From: Rapana venosa
Taxonomy: Eukaryota > Mollusca > Gastropoda > Neogastropoda > Muricidae
Direction of reading: 5' to 3'
Assembly: GCA_028751875.1 (NCBI GenBank)
Contig: CM054165.1
Location: forward strand, 25,333,304-25,397,303
Length of the DNA stretch: 64,000 nt
Under the pieces are notes generated by a model, which did no database searches, had not been told where the DNA came from, and was given only the letters and a program-made list of their open reading frames with translations. Numbering within the stretch: position 1 is the stretch's first letter; every line of letters starts with the position of its first letter. Made by a program: the position numbers and the translations under genes. Positions 1-11,485 of this stretch are shown one piece after another.

Positions 1-287
1 AGTGTGTAGACAGGGCACAGTGAGTAGACATGGCACACTGTGTAGACAGGGCACAGTGTGTAGACAGGGCACATTGTGTAGATAGAGTATGTAGACAGGG
101 CGCAGTGTGTAGACAGGGAACAGTGTGTAGACAGGGCACAGTGTGTAGACAGGGCACAGTGTGTAGACAGGGCACAGTGTGTAAACAGAGTGTGTGACAG
201 CACAGTGTAAAGACAGGGCACAGTGGGTAGACAGGGTATGTAGACAGGGCAGTGTGTAGACAGGGCACAGTGTGTAGATAGGGCACA
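1..287 (+). repeat. 18-bp minisatellite, G-rich strand
   Basis: Head-to-tail copies of the 18-bp unit GTGTGTAGACAGGGCACA with scattered substitutions and a few shortened units such as GTATGTAGACAGGGC. The array runs in from the left edge of the window and stops where a retrotransposon fragment begins. No gene is seen here. Confidence 0.95.
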
Positions 288-646
288 GGGCTTTTTGGGT
301 GAGGAATGCCACTGACTAGAGGATCAGGAGGCACAGGTTGAAAAGAAGTCTGATCCAGTCTGGAGCGAATGTTTTGGACTTTGTCAGAGAAGAATGAAGA
401 TAATATAGCAGGAAGTTCAGAATGGCTGTGGACAGTCGGCAGAGGGCTTGCCTTTACAGATCCCAGAAGAGTTGAAAAAGAGATTTCATGGACGTAGCGT
501 CAAAAACTTGAGCAGAGTAGCACTTTGGCTTTGCTGAATGGATTAAGGTTTTGACTTTGTTGATTTGTTTTCGAAAGAGAGCTATTTATCTATTTCAGTT
601 TTTGTTTTTCTCCATTGTCGCTCGAGTTGTCGGCGTTTGCGCGTGT
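288..646 (-). mobile_element. CR1/L2-like non-LTR retrotransposon fragment, broken ORF2 linker region
   Basis: Reading the minus strand gives three frame-shifted pieces of one protein. From about 646 to 590 it reads RRQLERQWRKTKTEIDK and then a stop. From 573 to 454 it contains RKQINKVKTLIHSAK and KSLFQLFWDL, again ending in a stop. From 454 to 288 it contains SELPAILSSFFSDKVQNIRS followed by RLD. This series (basic WRKTK segment, AK..YYS-like segment, KSLF, then LP..LS.FFSDKV..IR..LD) is the linker between endonuclease and reverse transcriptase in CR1/L2-type ORF2 proteins. Neither catalytic domain is present. Both ends abut 18-bp minisatellite, so it is a short fragment trapped in the array. 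Two frameshifts and stops make it a dead copy. Family assignment is by motif recall, not by search. Confidence 0.8.
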
Positions 647-932
647 GCAGACAGGGCACAGTTTGTAGACAGGGCACAGTGTGTAAACAGTGTGTAGACA
701 CTGCACAGTGTATAGACAGAATGTGTAGACATGTTAGTGTGTGTAGAAAGGGCAGAGTGTGTAGTCATGGGACATTGTGTAGACAGGGCACATTATGTAG
801 ACAGGGCACAGTGTGTAGACAGGGAAAAATGTGTAGACAGGGCACATAATGTAGTCAGGGCACATTGTGTAGACAGGACATAGTGTGTACAATAGGCAAA
901 GTGTGTACAGTATGTAGACAGGGCACACTGTG
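647..932 (+). repeat. 18-bp minisatellite
   Basis: The same 18-bp unit resumes directly after the retrotransposon fragment, with more variation than the arrays further right (GTAGTCATGGGACATTGT, GTACAATAGGCAAAGTGT and similar). It ends at the (TAA)n tail of the SINE. Confidence 0.93.
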
Positions 933-1259
933 TAATAATAATAATAATATAATAATAATAATGTATGGAATTTACATAGCGCTGAATCTTGTAAAGCAAC
1001 AAATCAAAGCGCTCAGATTTTATTTCATACCACTTTAAGTCACGGCAGACCTCCCCCCGTGAAATTCGGGCTGCTCTCCCCGGGGAGAGCGGGAGAACGC
1101 GTCGCCACTTAGCGCTGCGCCACCCTTTCACCCTTTTTTTTTCTGCAGCTGTATTTGTTTCCCTATCAGAGTGGCTTTTTTCTAAGAATTTTGCCAGGGA
1201 CAACTCTCTTGTTGCCGTGGTTTTTTTTACGTGCGCTAAATAATTACGTGTAACACACG

Positions 1260-1290
<31 letters not shown>

Positions 1291-1426
1291 TAGCGCCCAG
1301 ACCACCACTCATGGTCTAATGGATGGAGGAAAAATTTCCGGTCCAAACGGGGTACGAACCGCCGCACACTTCAGACCCGGACTTTTCGCTTTCTAGACAG
1401 GCGCGTTACCTCTAGACCACCGATCC
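933..1426 (-). mobile_element. tRNA-derived SINE with conserved central region and (TTA)n tail
   Basis: On the minus strand the element starts near 1426 with a tRNA-like head (GGATCGGTGGTCTAGAGG) carrying a pol III A box and B box. A central part follows that includes TTTCGGATGAGACGATAAAC (about 1290-1271) and AGCGCACGTAAA. Next comes a GC-rich stretch with CTCTCCCCGGGGAGAG, a perfect 16-base palindrome at 1074-1089. The 3' part reads GATTCAGCGCTATGTAAATT and ends in (TTA)n at 933-961. At about 495 bp it has the size and order of a long tRNA-headed SINE with a conserved central domain, as known in molluscs and other marine animals. I cannot say which central-domain class it is (V, Meta, Nin and Deu are candidates). 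Its tail resembles the LINE end at 14537-14928. Confidence 0.82.
1350..1419 (-). promoter_or_regulatory. Internal RNA polymerase III promoter (A and B boxes) of the SINE
   Basis: Read on the minus strand, TGGTCTAGAGG at 1419-1409 matches the tRNA A box (TRGYNNARNGG). GGTTCGTACCC at 1360-1350 matches the B box (GGTTCGANNCC) with one mismatch at the A. The two boxes start 59 bases apart, slightly wider than in a plain tRNA gene. The match supports a pol III origin; current activity cannot be judged. Confidence 0.75.
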
Positions 1427-2099
1427 ACATGTAGACACGTGTAGACAGGGCAGTGTGTAGATAGAGCAGTGAGAAGAGAGGGCACAGTGTACAGACAGGA
1501 CACAGAGTGTACACGAGGCACAGTGTGTAGACATAGTGTGTAGACAGGGCACAGAGTGTAGACATAGTGTGTAGACAGGGCGCAGTGTGTAGAAATAGTG
1601 TGTAGACAGGGCACAGTGTGTAGACAGAGTCGGTAGACAGAGCACAGTGTGTAGACAGGGTGTGTAGACAGGACACAGTGTGTAGACAGAGTGTGTAGAC
1701 AGGGCGCAGAGTGTAGATAGGGCACAGTGTGCAGAGTGTGTAGACAGGGCGCAGTGTGTAGACAGGGCAGAATGTGCAGACAGAACACAGTGTTTACAGG
1801 GCACAGTGTGTAAATAGAGTGAGTAGACACTGCACAGTGTGTAGACAGAATATGTACACATGTTAGTGTGTGTAGACAGGGTAGATGGTGTAGACAGGGG
1901 ACATTGTGTAGACAGGGTACATTATATAGACAGGGAACAGTATGTAGACAGGACAAAGTGTGTAAACGGCACAATCTGTAGGCAGAGAACAGTATGTAGA
2001 CAGGGCTCATTGTGTAGACACGGCACTATGTGTAGGCAGGGCACAGTGGGTAGACAGAGTGTGTAGACAGGGGACAGTATGTAGACAGAGCATAGTGTG
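1427..2099 (+). repeat. 18-bp minisatellite, GGGCACA subtype with shortened units
   Basis: 18-bp units of the GTGTGTAGACAGGGCACA type alternate with shorter ones that lack the GGCAC part (GTGTGTAGACAGA or GTGTGTAGACATA), giving a loose composite pattern. No gene is seen. Confidence 0.93.
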
Positions 2100-5000
2100 T
2101 AGACAGGCAACAGTGTGTAGACAGGGGACAGTGTATAGACAGGGAACAGTGTGTAGACAGGGAACAGTGTGTAGACAGGGAACAGTGTACAGACAGGGCA
2201 CAGAATGTAGATAGGGCACAGTGTACAGACAGGACTATGTGTAGACAGGGAACAGAATGTAGACAGGGAACAGAATGTAGACAGAGAACAGTGTACAGAC
2301 GGGACAGTGTGTAGACAGGATCAGAATGTAGACAGGGAACAGTGTACAGACGGGACAGTGTGTAGACAGGATCAGAATGTAGACAGGGAACAGTGTACAG
2401 ACGGGATAGTGTGTAGACAGGAACAGAATGTAGGCAGGGAACAGTGTGTAGACAGGACAGTGTGTAGACAGGGAACAGTGTGTAGACAGGGAACAGTGTG
2501 TAGACAGGGAACTATGTGTAGACAGGGAACAGTGTGAAGACAGGGAACAGTGTGTAGACAGGACAGTTTGTAGACAGGGAACAGTATGTAGACAGGGAAC
2601 AGTATGTAGGCAGGGAACAGAATGTAGACAGGGGACTGTGTGTAGACAGAGAACTGTGTGTAGACAGGACAGTGTGTAGACAGAGAACTGTGTGTAGACA
2701 GGGAACAGTGTGTAAACAGGACAGTGTTTAGACAGTGAACAGAATGTAGACAGGGAACAGAACGTAGACAGGGAACAGTGTGTAGACAGGGAACTGTGTG
2801 TAGACAGGGAACTGTGTGTAGACAGGGAACAGTGTGTAGACAGGACAGTTTGTGGACAGGGAACAGAATGTAGACAGGGAAAAGTGTGTAGACAGGACAG
2901 TATGTAGACAGGGAACAGTATGTAGACAGGGAACAGAATGTACACAGGGAACAGTGTACAGCCAGGACTGTGTGTAGACAGGGAACAGTGTGTAGACAGG
3001 GAATAGAATGTACACAGGGAACAGTGTGTAGACAGGGAATAGAATGTACACAGGGAACAGTGTGTAGACAGGGAACAGAATGTAGACAGGGAACAGAATG
3101 TAGACAGGGAACAGTGTGTAGACAGGAACAGTGTGTAGACAGGACAGTTTGTAGACAGAGAACAGAACGTAGACAGGGAACAGTGGGTAGACAGGGAACT
3201 GTGTGTAGACAGGGAACACAATGTAGAGAGGGAACAGAATGTAGACAAGGAACAGAATGTAGACAGGGAACAGTGTGTAGACAGGAAACAGTGTGTAGAC
3301 AGGGCAGTTTGTAGACAGGGAATACAATGTAGACAGGGAACAGTGTGTAGACAGGGAGCAGTGTGTAGACAGGGAACTGTGGGTAGACAGGGAACAGTGT
3401 GAAGACATGGAACAGTGTGTAGACAGGGAACTGTGTGTAGACAGGGAACTGTGTGTAGACAGGGAACAGAATGTAGACAGGGGACAGTGTGTAGACAGGG
3501 AACTGTGTGTAGACAGGGAACAGAATGTAGACAGTGAACAGAATGTAGACCGGGAACAGTGTGTAGACAGGGAACTGTGTGTAAAGAGGGAACTGTGTGT
3601 AGACCGGGAACAGTGTGTAAACAGGGAACAGTGTGTAGACAGGGAACAGTGTGTAGACAGGGACCAGTGTGTAGACAGGAAACAGTGTGTAGACAGGGAA
3701 CAGTGTGTAGACAGTGAACAGAATGTACACAGGGAACAGTGTGTAGACAGGGAACTGTGTGTAGACAGGGAACTGTGTGTAGACAGGGAACTGTGTGTAG
3801 ACAGGGAACAGTGTGTAGACAGGACAGTGTGTCGACAGGTCACAGAATGTAGACAGGTCACAGAATGTAGACAGGGGAGAGTGTACAGACATGACAGCGT
3901 ATAGACAGGAACAGAATGTAGGCAGGGAACAGTGTACAGACGGGACAGTGTGTAGACAGGAACAGAATGTAGGCAGGGAACAGAATGTAGATAGGGAACA
4001 AAATGTAGACAGGGAACAGTGTGTAGACAGGACAGTGTGTAGACATAGAACAGTATGTAGACAAGGAACAGAATGTAGACAGGGGACAGTGTGTAGCAAT
4101 GGAACTGTGTGTAGACAGGGAACAGAATGTAGACAGGGAACAGAATGTAGACAAGGAACAGTGTGTAGACAGGGAACTGTGTAGACAGGGAACAGTGTGT
4201 AGACAGGGAACAGTGTGTAGACAGGGAACAGTGTGTAGACAGGACAGTGTGTAGACAGGAAACTGTGTGTAGACTAGGAACTGTGTGTAGACAGGGAACT
4301 GTGTGTAGACAGGACAGTGTGTACACAGGGAACACAATGTAGACAGGTCACAGTCTACAGACAGGACCGTGTGTAGAACAGGGAACAGAATGTAAACAGG
4401 GAACAGTGTGTACCCAGGTAACAGTGTGTAGACAGGGAAAAGTGTGTAGACAGAGAACAGTGTGTAGACAGTGAACAGAATGTACACAGAGAACAGTGTG
4501 TAGACAGGGAACTGTGTGTCGACAGGGAACTGTGTGTAGACAGGGAACAGTGTGTAGACAGGACAGTGTGTAGACAGGGAACAGAATGTAGACAGGTGAC
4601 AGTGTACAGACGGGACTGTGTGTAGACAGAAACAGAATGTAGGCAGGGAACAAAATGTAGACAGGGAACAGAATGTAGACAGATAACAGAATGTAGGCAT
4701 GGAACAGTGTGTAGACATGGAACAGTGTGTAGACAGGGAACAGTGTGTAGACAGGGAACAGTGTATAGACAGGGTAGTGTGTAGACAGGGAACAGTGTGT
4801 AGACATGACAGTGTGTACACAGGGAACAGAATGTAGACAGGTCACAGTCTACAGACAGGACTGTGTGTAGACAGGGAACAGAATGTAAACAGGGAACTGT
4901 GTGTAGCCAGGGAACACTGTGTAGACAGGGAACAGTGTGTAGACAGTGAACAAAATTTAGACAGGGAACAGTGTGTAGACAGGGAAGTGTATGTAGACAG

Positions 5001-6480
5001 GGAACTGTGTGTAGACAGGGAACAGAATTTAGACAGGGAACAGTGTGTAGACAGGGAATTGTATGTAGACAGGGAACTGTGTGTAGACAGGGAACAGTGT
5101 GTAGACAAGACAGTGTGTAGACAGTGAACAGTGTGTAGACAGGGAATTGTATGTAGACAGGGAACTGTGTGTAGACAGGGAACTGTGTGTAGACAAGACA
5201 GTGTGTAGACAGTGAACAGAATGTAGACAGGTGACAGTGTACAGACGGGACTGTGTGTAGACAGGGAACAGAATGTAGACAGGGAACAGAATGTAGACAG
5301 GGAACAGTGTGTAGACAGGGAACAGTGTGTAGACAGAGAACTGTGTGTAGACAGGGAGCAGTGTGTAGACAGGACAGTGTGTAGACAGAGAACTGTGTGT
5401 AGACAGGGAACTTTGTGTAGACAGGGAACAGTGTGTAGACAGGACAGTGTTTAGACATTGAACAGAATGTAGACAGGGAACAGTGTGTAGACAGGGAGCT
5501 GTGTGTAGACAGGGAACAGTGTGTAGACAGGACAGTTTGTGGACAGGGAACAGAATGTAGACAGGGAACAGTGTGTAGACAGGACAGTTTGTAGACAGGG
5601 AACATTATGTAGACAGGGAACAGAATGTAGACAGGGAACAGTGTACAAACAGGACTGTATTAGACAGGGAACAGTGTGTAGACAGGGAATGGAATGTAGA
5701 CAGGGAATAGAATGCAGACAGGGAACAGTGTGTAGACAGGGAACAGAATGTAGACAGGGAACAGTGTACAAACAGGACTGTATTAGACAGGGAACAGTGT
5801 GTAGATAGGGAACAGAATGTAGACAGGGAATAGAATGTAGACAGGGAACAGTGTGTAGACAGGGAACAGTGTGTAGACAGGACAGTTTGTAGACAGGGAA
5901 CAGAACGTAGACAGGGAACAGTGTGTAGACAGGGAACAGTGTGTAGACAGGGAACAGAATGTAGACAGGGAACAGAATGTAGACAAGGAACAGAATGTAG
6001 AGAGGGAACAGTGTGTAGACAGGGAACAGTGTGTAGACAGGGCAGTTTGTAGACAGGGAATAGAATGTAGACAGGGAACAGTGTGTAGACAGGGAACAGT
6101 GTGTAGACAGGGAACTGTGTGTAGACATGGAACAATGTGTAGACAGGGAACAGTGTGTAGACAGGGAACAGAATGTAGACAGGGAACAGTGTGTAGACAG
6201 GGAGCTGTGTGTAGACAGGACAGTGTATAGACAGGGAACAGAATGTAGACAGGGAACAGTGTGTAGACAGGGAACAGTGTGTATACAGGGAAGAAAATGT
6301 AGACAGGGAACAGTGTGTAGACACTGAACAGAATGTAGACAGGGAACAGTGTACAGAGGGGACAGTGTGTAGACAGGAAACAGAATGTAGACAGGGTACA
6401 GAATGTAGACAGGGCACAGTATACGGACAGGACGGTGTATAGACAGGACACAGAATGTAGACAGGGCACAGTGTGTAAAT
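2100..6480 (+). repeat. 18-bp minisatellite, GGGAACA subfamily block
   Basis: About 4.4 kb in which the unit is mostly GTGTGTAGACAGGGAACA rather than the GGGCACA form used elsewhere. It is mixed with AATGTAGACAGGGAACAG, ACTGTGTGTAGACAGGGA and a 14-base unit GTGTGTAGACAGGACA. The switch in subtype at both ends is sharp enough to suggest a separately homogenised block. Long minus-strand open frames across it (for example 2372-4099) are side effects of the stop-poor 18-base period. No gene is seen. Confidence 0.92.
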
Positions 6481-9400
6481 AGGGCACACAGTGTGTATAT
6501 AGGGCATAGCGTGCACAATAAGCACAGTGTGTAGACAAGGCATACTGTGTACAAAAGACAGTGTGAAGACATGCACAGTATGCAGACAGGGCACGTAATG
6601 TAAAAAGGGCACAGTGTGAAGACATGCACAGTATGCAGACAGGGCACATAATGTAAACAGGGCACAGTGTGAAGACATGCACAGTATGCAGACAGGGCAC
6701 ATAATGTAAACACGGCACAGTGAGAAGACAAGACACAGTGTACAGACAGGGCACAAAGTGTACACAGGGCACAGTGTGTAGACAGAGTGTGTAGACAGGG
6801 CAAAGTGTGTAGACAGGGCAGAATGTGCAGACAAGGCACAGTGTATAGACAGGGCAGGGTGTGTAGACATGGCACAGTGTGTAGGCACAGTGTGTAGACA
6901 TTACACAGTGTATAGATAGAATGTGTAGACATGTTAGTGTGTATAGACATGGCAGAGTGTGTAGACAGGGCACAGTGTGTAAACAGAGTGTGTAGACATG
7001 GCAAAGTGTGTAGACAGGACAGATTGTAAAGACAGGGTAGTTTGTGTAGACATGGCAGAGTGTGTAGACAGGGTAGAGTTGTAGATAGGGCAGATTGTAA
7101 AAGCAGTGCAGATTGTGTAGACAGGGCACAGTGTGTAAACAGGGCACAGTGTGTAGACAGGGAAGTGTTGTATACAGGGCAGATTGTCTAGACAGGGCAC
7201 AGTGTGTAGATAGGGCACAGTGTTGTAGACAGGGCACATTGTGTAGACAGAGTGTAGTCAGAGTGTGTAGACAGATTGCATAGACAGAATGTGTAGACAG
7301 GGCCCAGTATGTAGACAGGGCACAGTGTGTAGACGGAGTGTTAGGGTAGATAGGGCGCAATGTGTAGATTGGGTACGGTGTGTAGATAGGCCAGAGTGTG
7401 CCTTGTAACAGGACATAGCTGGTAGACAGGCTACTGTGTGTAGATAATGTGTAGACCGGGCACAGTGTGTAGACAGAGTGTGTAGACAGGGCGGGTGTGA
7501 AGACAGGGCAGTGTAAACAGGGCACAGTGCATAGAAATGTTTTAGTGTATAGACAGGGCACAGTGTGTAGACAGAAAACAGTGTGTAGTCAGTGTAGAAT
7601 TGTAGACAATGCAGATTGTATAAACAGTGCAGATTGTGTAGACAAGGCACAGTGTTTAGACAGGGTACAGTGTGTAGACAGGGCATATTGTATAGACTGG
7701 GCACAGTGTGTATACAGGGCACATTGTGTGTAGTAAAGGAACAGTGTGTAGACATGTCACAGTGTGTAGACAGGGCACAGTGAGGAGACAGAGCACAGTG
7801 TATAGACGTGGTACAGTGTATAGACAGGGCACAGTGTGTAGACAGGGCACAGTGAGGAGACAGAGCACAGTGTATAGACGTGGTACAGTGTATAGACAGG
7901 GCACAGTGTATAGACAGGGAACCGTGTGTAGACAAGGCACAGTGCATAGACAGGGCACAGTGTATAAACTGGGCAAAGTGTATAGACAGGGCACACTGTG
8001 TAGACAGGGCTCAGTGTATAGACAGTGTGTAGACAGGGCACAGAATGTAACAGGACATAGTTGGTAGACAGGCTACTGTGTGTAGATAATGTGTAGACTG
8101 GGCACAGTGTATAGACAGAGTGTGTAGACAGGGCCGAGTGTGAAGACAGGGCAGTGTAAACAGGGCACAGTGCATAGAAATGTTTTAGTGTATAGACAGG
8201 GCACAGTGTATAGACATGTTACAGTGTATAGACAGGGCACAGTGTGTAAACATGGCAAACTGTATAGACAGGTTTCGGTATATAAACATGGCACAGTGTG
8301 TATACAGGACATAGACTGTAACAGGATACAGTTTGTAGACAGGGCACAGTGTGTAGACGGAGAGTGTAGACAGGGCAGAGGTTGTAGACAGCGATGAGTG
8401 TGTAGACAGGGCACAGTGTGTAGACAAGGCACAGTGTGTAGACAGGCCAGAGTGTATAGACAGGGCACAGTGTAGACAGGGCACAGTGTGTAGTCACGGC
8501 AGAGTTGTAGATCGGGCAAATTTGACAGGCAGGTTAGATTGTGTAGACAGGGCACAGTGTGAAGACAGGGCACAGTGTGTAGACAGGGCACAGTGTGTAG
8601 ACAGGGCACAGAGTGTAGACAAGGGCACAGTGTGAAGACAGGGCAGAGTTTTAGACAGTGCACAGTGTGTAGACAGGGCAGAGTTTTAGACAGGGAACAG
8701 TGTGTAGACATGCCACGCTGTGTAGACACGGCACAGTGTGCAGACAGGGCACAGTGTGTAGACACGGCACAGTGTGTAGACAGGGCACGGGTATGTGTCT
8801 AGACAAGGCACAGTGTGTAGACAGGGCACAGTGTGTAGACAGGTCACAGAGTGTAGACAGGGCACAGTGTGTAGACAGGTCACAGTGTGTAGACAGGGCA
8901 CGGGTTTGTGTCTAGACAAGGCACAGTGTGTAGACAGGGCACAGTTTGTAGACAGTGCATAGTGTGAAGATAGGGCACAGTGTATAGACAGTGTGTGTAG
9001 ACAAAGCACAGAGTGGAGACACAGTGTGTAGACTGGGCACAGAGTGGAGACAGAGTTTGTAGACAGGGCACTGTGTGTAGACAGGGCACAGTGTGTAGAC
9101 AGAGTGTAGACAGGCTACACAGTGTAAACAGGGCACAATTTGTAGACATGGCACAGTATGTAGACAGGGTACAGTGTATAGACATGGCACAGTGTATAGA
9201 CATGGCACAGTGTGCAGAAAGGGCACACTGTATAGACAGGGCACAATGTGTAGACAGGGCACTGTGTATAGATGTCTTAGTGAATAGACTGGTTACAGTG
9301 TTTAGACAGGGCACATAATGTTACAGGACACAGTTTGTAGACAGGGACTGTGTGTAGGCAATGTGTAGACAGGGCACAGTGTGTAGGCGTAGAGTGTAAA

Positions 9401-10268
9401 TAGGGCAGAGTGTGTAGAGAGGCTACAGTATATAGACAGGGCACAGTGTATAGACAGGGCACAGTGTATAGACAAGGCAATTGTGTAGACAGGAAACAGT
9501 GTGTAGACACGGCACAGTGTGTAGACATGGCACAGTGTATAGACGTGGCACAGTGTATAGACATGGCACAGGATGTAGATAGGGCATAGTGTGTAGACAA
9601 TGTGCAGTGTGTAGACAGGGTACAGTGTATAGACAGGTTCAGTGTACTATAGACATGGCACAGTGTATAGATAGGACTCAGTGAATAGACAGGTTACAGT
9701 GTGTAGACATGGAACAGTGTTTATACATGGCACTGTGTAGACAGGGCACAAAATGTAACAGGATACTATTTGTAGACACGGTACTTTGTGTAGACAGTGT
9801 GTAGACAGAGCACAGTGTGTAGATGGAGAGTGTAGACATGGCACAGTGTGTAGACAAGGCACAGTGAGTAGACAGGGCACAGTGTTTAGATATGGCACAG
9901 TGTATAGATAGGGCACATTGTTAAGACAGGGTACAATGTGTAGTCATAGCAGAGTGTATCGACATGACGCAGTGTGTAGACAGGGCACAGAATATAACAG
10001 GACACACTATGCAGACAGGGTACTGTGTGTAGACAATGTATAGACAGGGCACAGAATGTAATAGGACAGAGTGTGTAGACATGGCAGAGTGTCTAGACAG
10101 TGCTTAATGTGTAGACATGCCACAATGTGTAGACTGGGCACAGTGTATAGACAGGGCACAGTGTGTACATAGAGCACAGTATGAAGACAGGGCAGAGTTG
10201 TAGACATGGCACAGTGTGTAGACAAAGCACAGTGTGTAGACAAGGCGAACTGTGTAGACAGTGTGTAG
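6481..10268 (+). repeat. 18-bp minisatellite with higher-order structure
   Basis: GGGCACA-type units with recurring landmark variants: TAACAGGACATAG followed by GGTAGACAGGCTACTG, a GTAGATAATGTGTAGAC stretch, and ATGTTTTAGTGTATAGAC. These recur in the same order, showing that multi-hundred-base blocks have been copied. The clearest pair is given as its own entry (7402-8690). A 114-base local repeat carrying GTGTCTAGACAAGGCACAG occurs near 8793 and 8907. Confidence 0.9.
7402..8690 (+). repeat. About 643-bp duplicated block inside the minisatellite
   Basis: The landmark series TAACAGGACATAGCTGGTAG, GTAGACAGGCTACTGTGTG, GTGTGAAGACAGGGCAGTGT and ATAGAAATGTTTTAGTG appears from about 7402 and again from about 8046. 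The two copies are offset by about 643 bases and read almost identically over the first 170 bases. This points to a recent block duplication rather than independent drift of 18-bp units. The outer end of the second copy is approximate. Confidence 0.7.
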
Positions 10269-10512
10269 ATACGGCAGAGTGTGTAGACAGAGTATGTACA
10301 CAGAGTGTGTAGATAGGCAAGTGTGTGTAGACAGAGTATGTACACAGAGTGTGTAGATAGGCAAGTGTGTGTAGACAGAGTATGTACACAGAGTGTGTAG
10401 ATAGGCAAGTGTGTGTAGACAGAGTATGTACACAGAGTGTGTAGATAGGCAAGTGTGTGTAGACAGAGTATGTACACAGAGTGTGTAGATAGGCAAGTGT
10501 GTGTAGACAGGG
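10269..10512 (+). repeat. 44-bp higher-order repeat, five copies
   Basis: The segment AGTATGTACACAGAGTGTG occurs at 10291, 10335, 10379, 10423 and 10467, exactly 44 bases apart each time, with almost no differences. The 44-bp unit is built from decayed 18-bp minisatellite units (GTGTGTAGATAGGCAAGT, then GTGTGTAGACAGA and GTATGTACACAGA). The uniformity marks a young expansion. Confidence 0.93.
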
Positions 10513-10839
10513 CACATTTTGTTGACCAGGCAGTGTGTGTAGACAGAGTATGTAGACAGGGCACGGTATGTAGAGAGGACACAGTGTGTAGGAAGAGTGT
10601 GTTGACAGTGTAGACAGGGCAGAGTGTAGTCAGAGTGTGTAGACATGGCATAGTGTAGACATGGCAGAGTTTGTAGACAGAAGTTATTGACATCGCAGAG
10701 TGTAGACAGAGTGTATAGACGTAGCAGAGTTTGTAGACAGTGAGTGTAGATAGTGTGTAGACAGGGCCCAGTGTGTGCACAGTGTGCATAGACAGGGCAT
10801 AGTGCGTAGACTTGGCTTGACTTGACTTTAGCTTGACAG
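10513..10839 (+). repeat. Degenerate minisatellite ending in a TTGAC-rich motif
   Basis: Short, irregular minisatellite units (GCAGAGTGTAGTCAGAGTG and similar) end in a non-minisatellite motif at about 10810-10836, CTTGGCTTGACTTGACTTTA followed by GCTTGACAGG. A very similar arrangement appears near 16370-16535 and, inverted, near 20973-21200. The TTGAC motif resembles a retroelement simple-sequence tail, but no element body is attached. Confidence 0.75.
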
Positions 10840-11485
10840 GACACAGTGTGTAAATAGGGCATAGTATGTGACAGGGCAAAGTGTGTAGATAGGGCAGGGT
10901 ATGTGACAGGGCACAGTGTGTAGATAGGGCAGAGTATGTGACAGGGCACAGTGTGTAGATAGGGCAGAGTATGTGACAGGGCAAAGTGTGTAGATAGGGC
11001 AGAGTATGTGACAGGGCAAAGTGTATAGAGATAGGGCAGGGTATGTGACAGGGCAAAGTGTGTAGATAGGGCAGAGTATGTGACAGGGCACAGTGTGTAG
11101 ATAGGGCAGAGTATGTGACAGGGCAAAGTGTATAGAGATAGGGCATAGTATGTGACAGGGCACAGTGTGTAGATAGGGCAGAGTATGTGACAGGGCACAG
11201 TGTGTAGATAGGGCAGAGTATGTGACAGGGCAAAGTGTATAGATAGGGCAGAGTATGTGACAGGGCACAGTGTGTAGATAGGGCAGAGTATGTGACAGGG
11301 CACAGTGTGTAGATAGGGCAGAGTATGTGACAGGGCAAAGTGTGTAGATAGGGCAGAGTATGTGACAGGGCACAGTGTGTAGATAGGGCAGAGTATGTGA
11401 CAGGGCACAGTGTGTAGATAGGGCAGAGTATGTGACAGGGCACAGTGTGTAGATAGGGCAGAGTATGTGACAGGGCACAGTGTGT
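10840..11485 (+). repeat. 35-bp dimeric minisatellite array, about 18 copies
   Basis: The unit joins GATAGGGCAGAGTATGTG and ACAGGGCACAGTGTGTA, a 35-bp dimer of the 18-bp repeat that has lost one base (TATGTGACAGGG where the related array near 16.56 kb has TATGTAGACAGGG). Nearly every copy shares the loss, so it preceded the expansion. Because 35 is not a multiple of three, the open frame across it cycles through all three phases. Confidence 0.93.
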
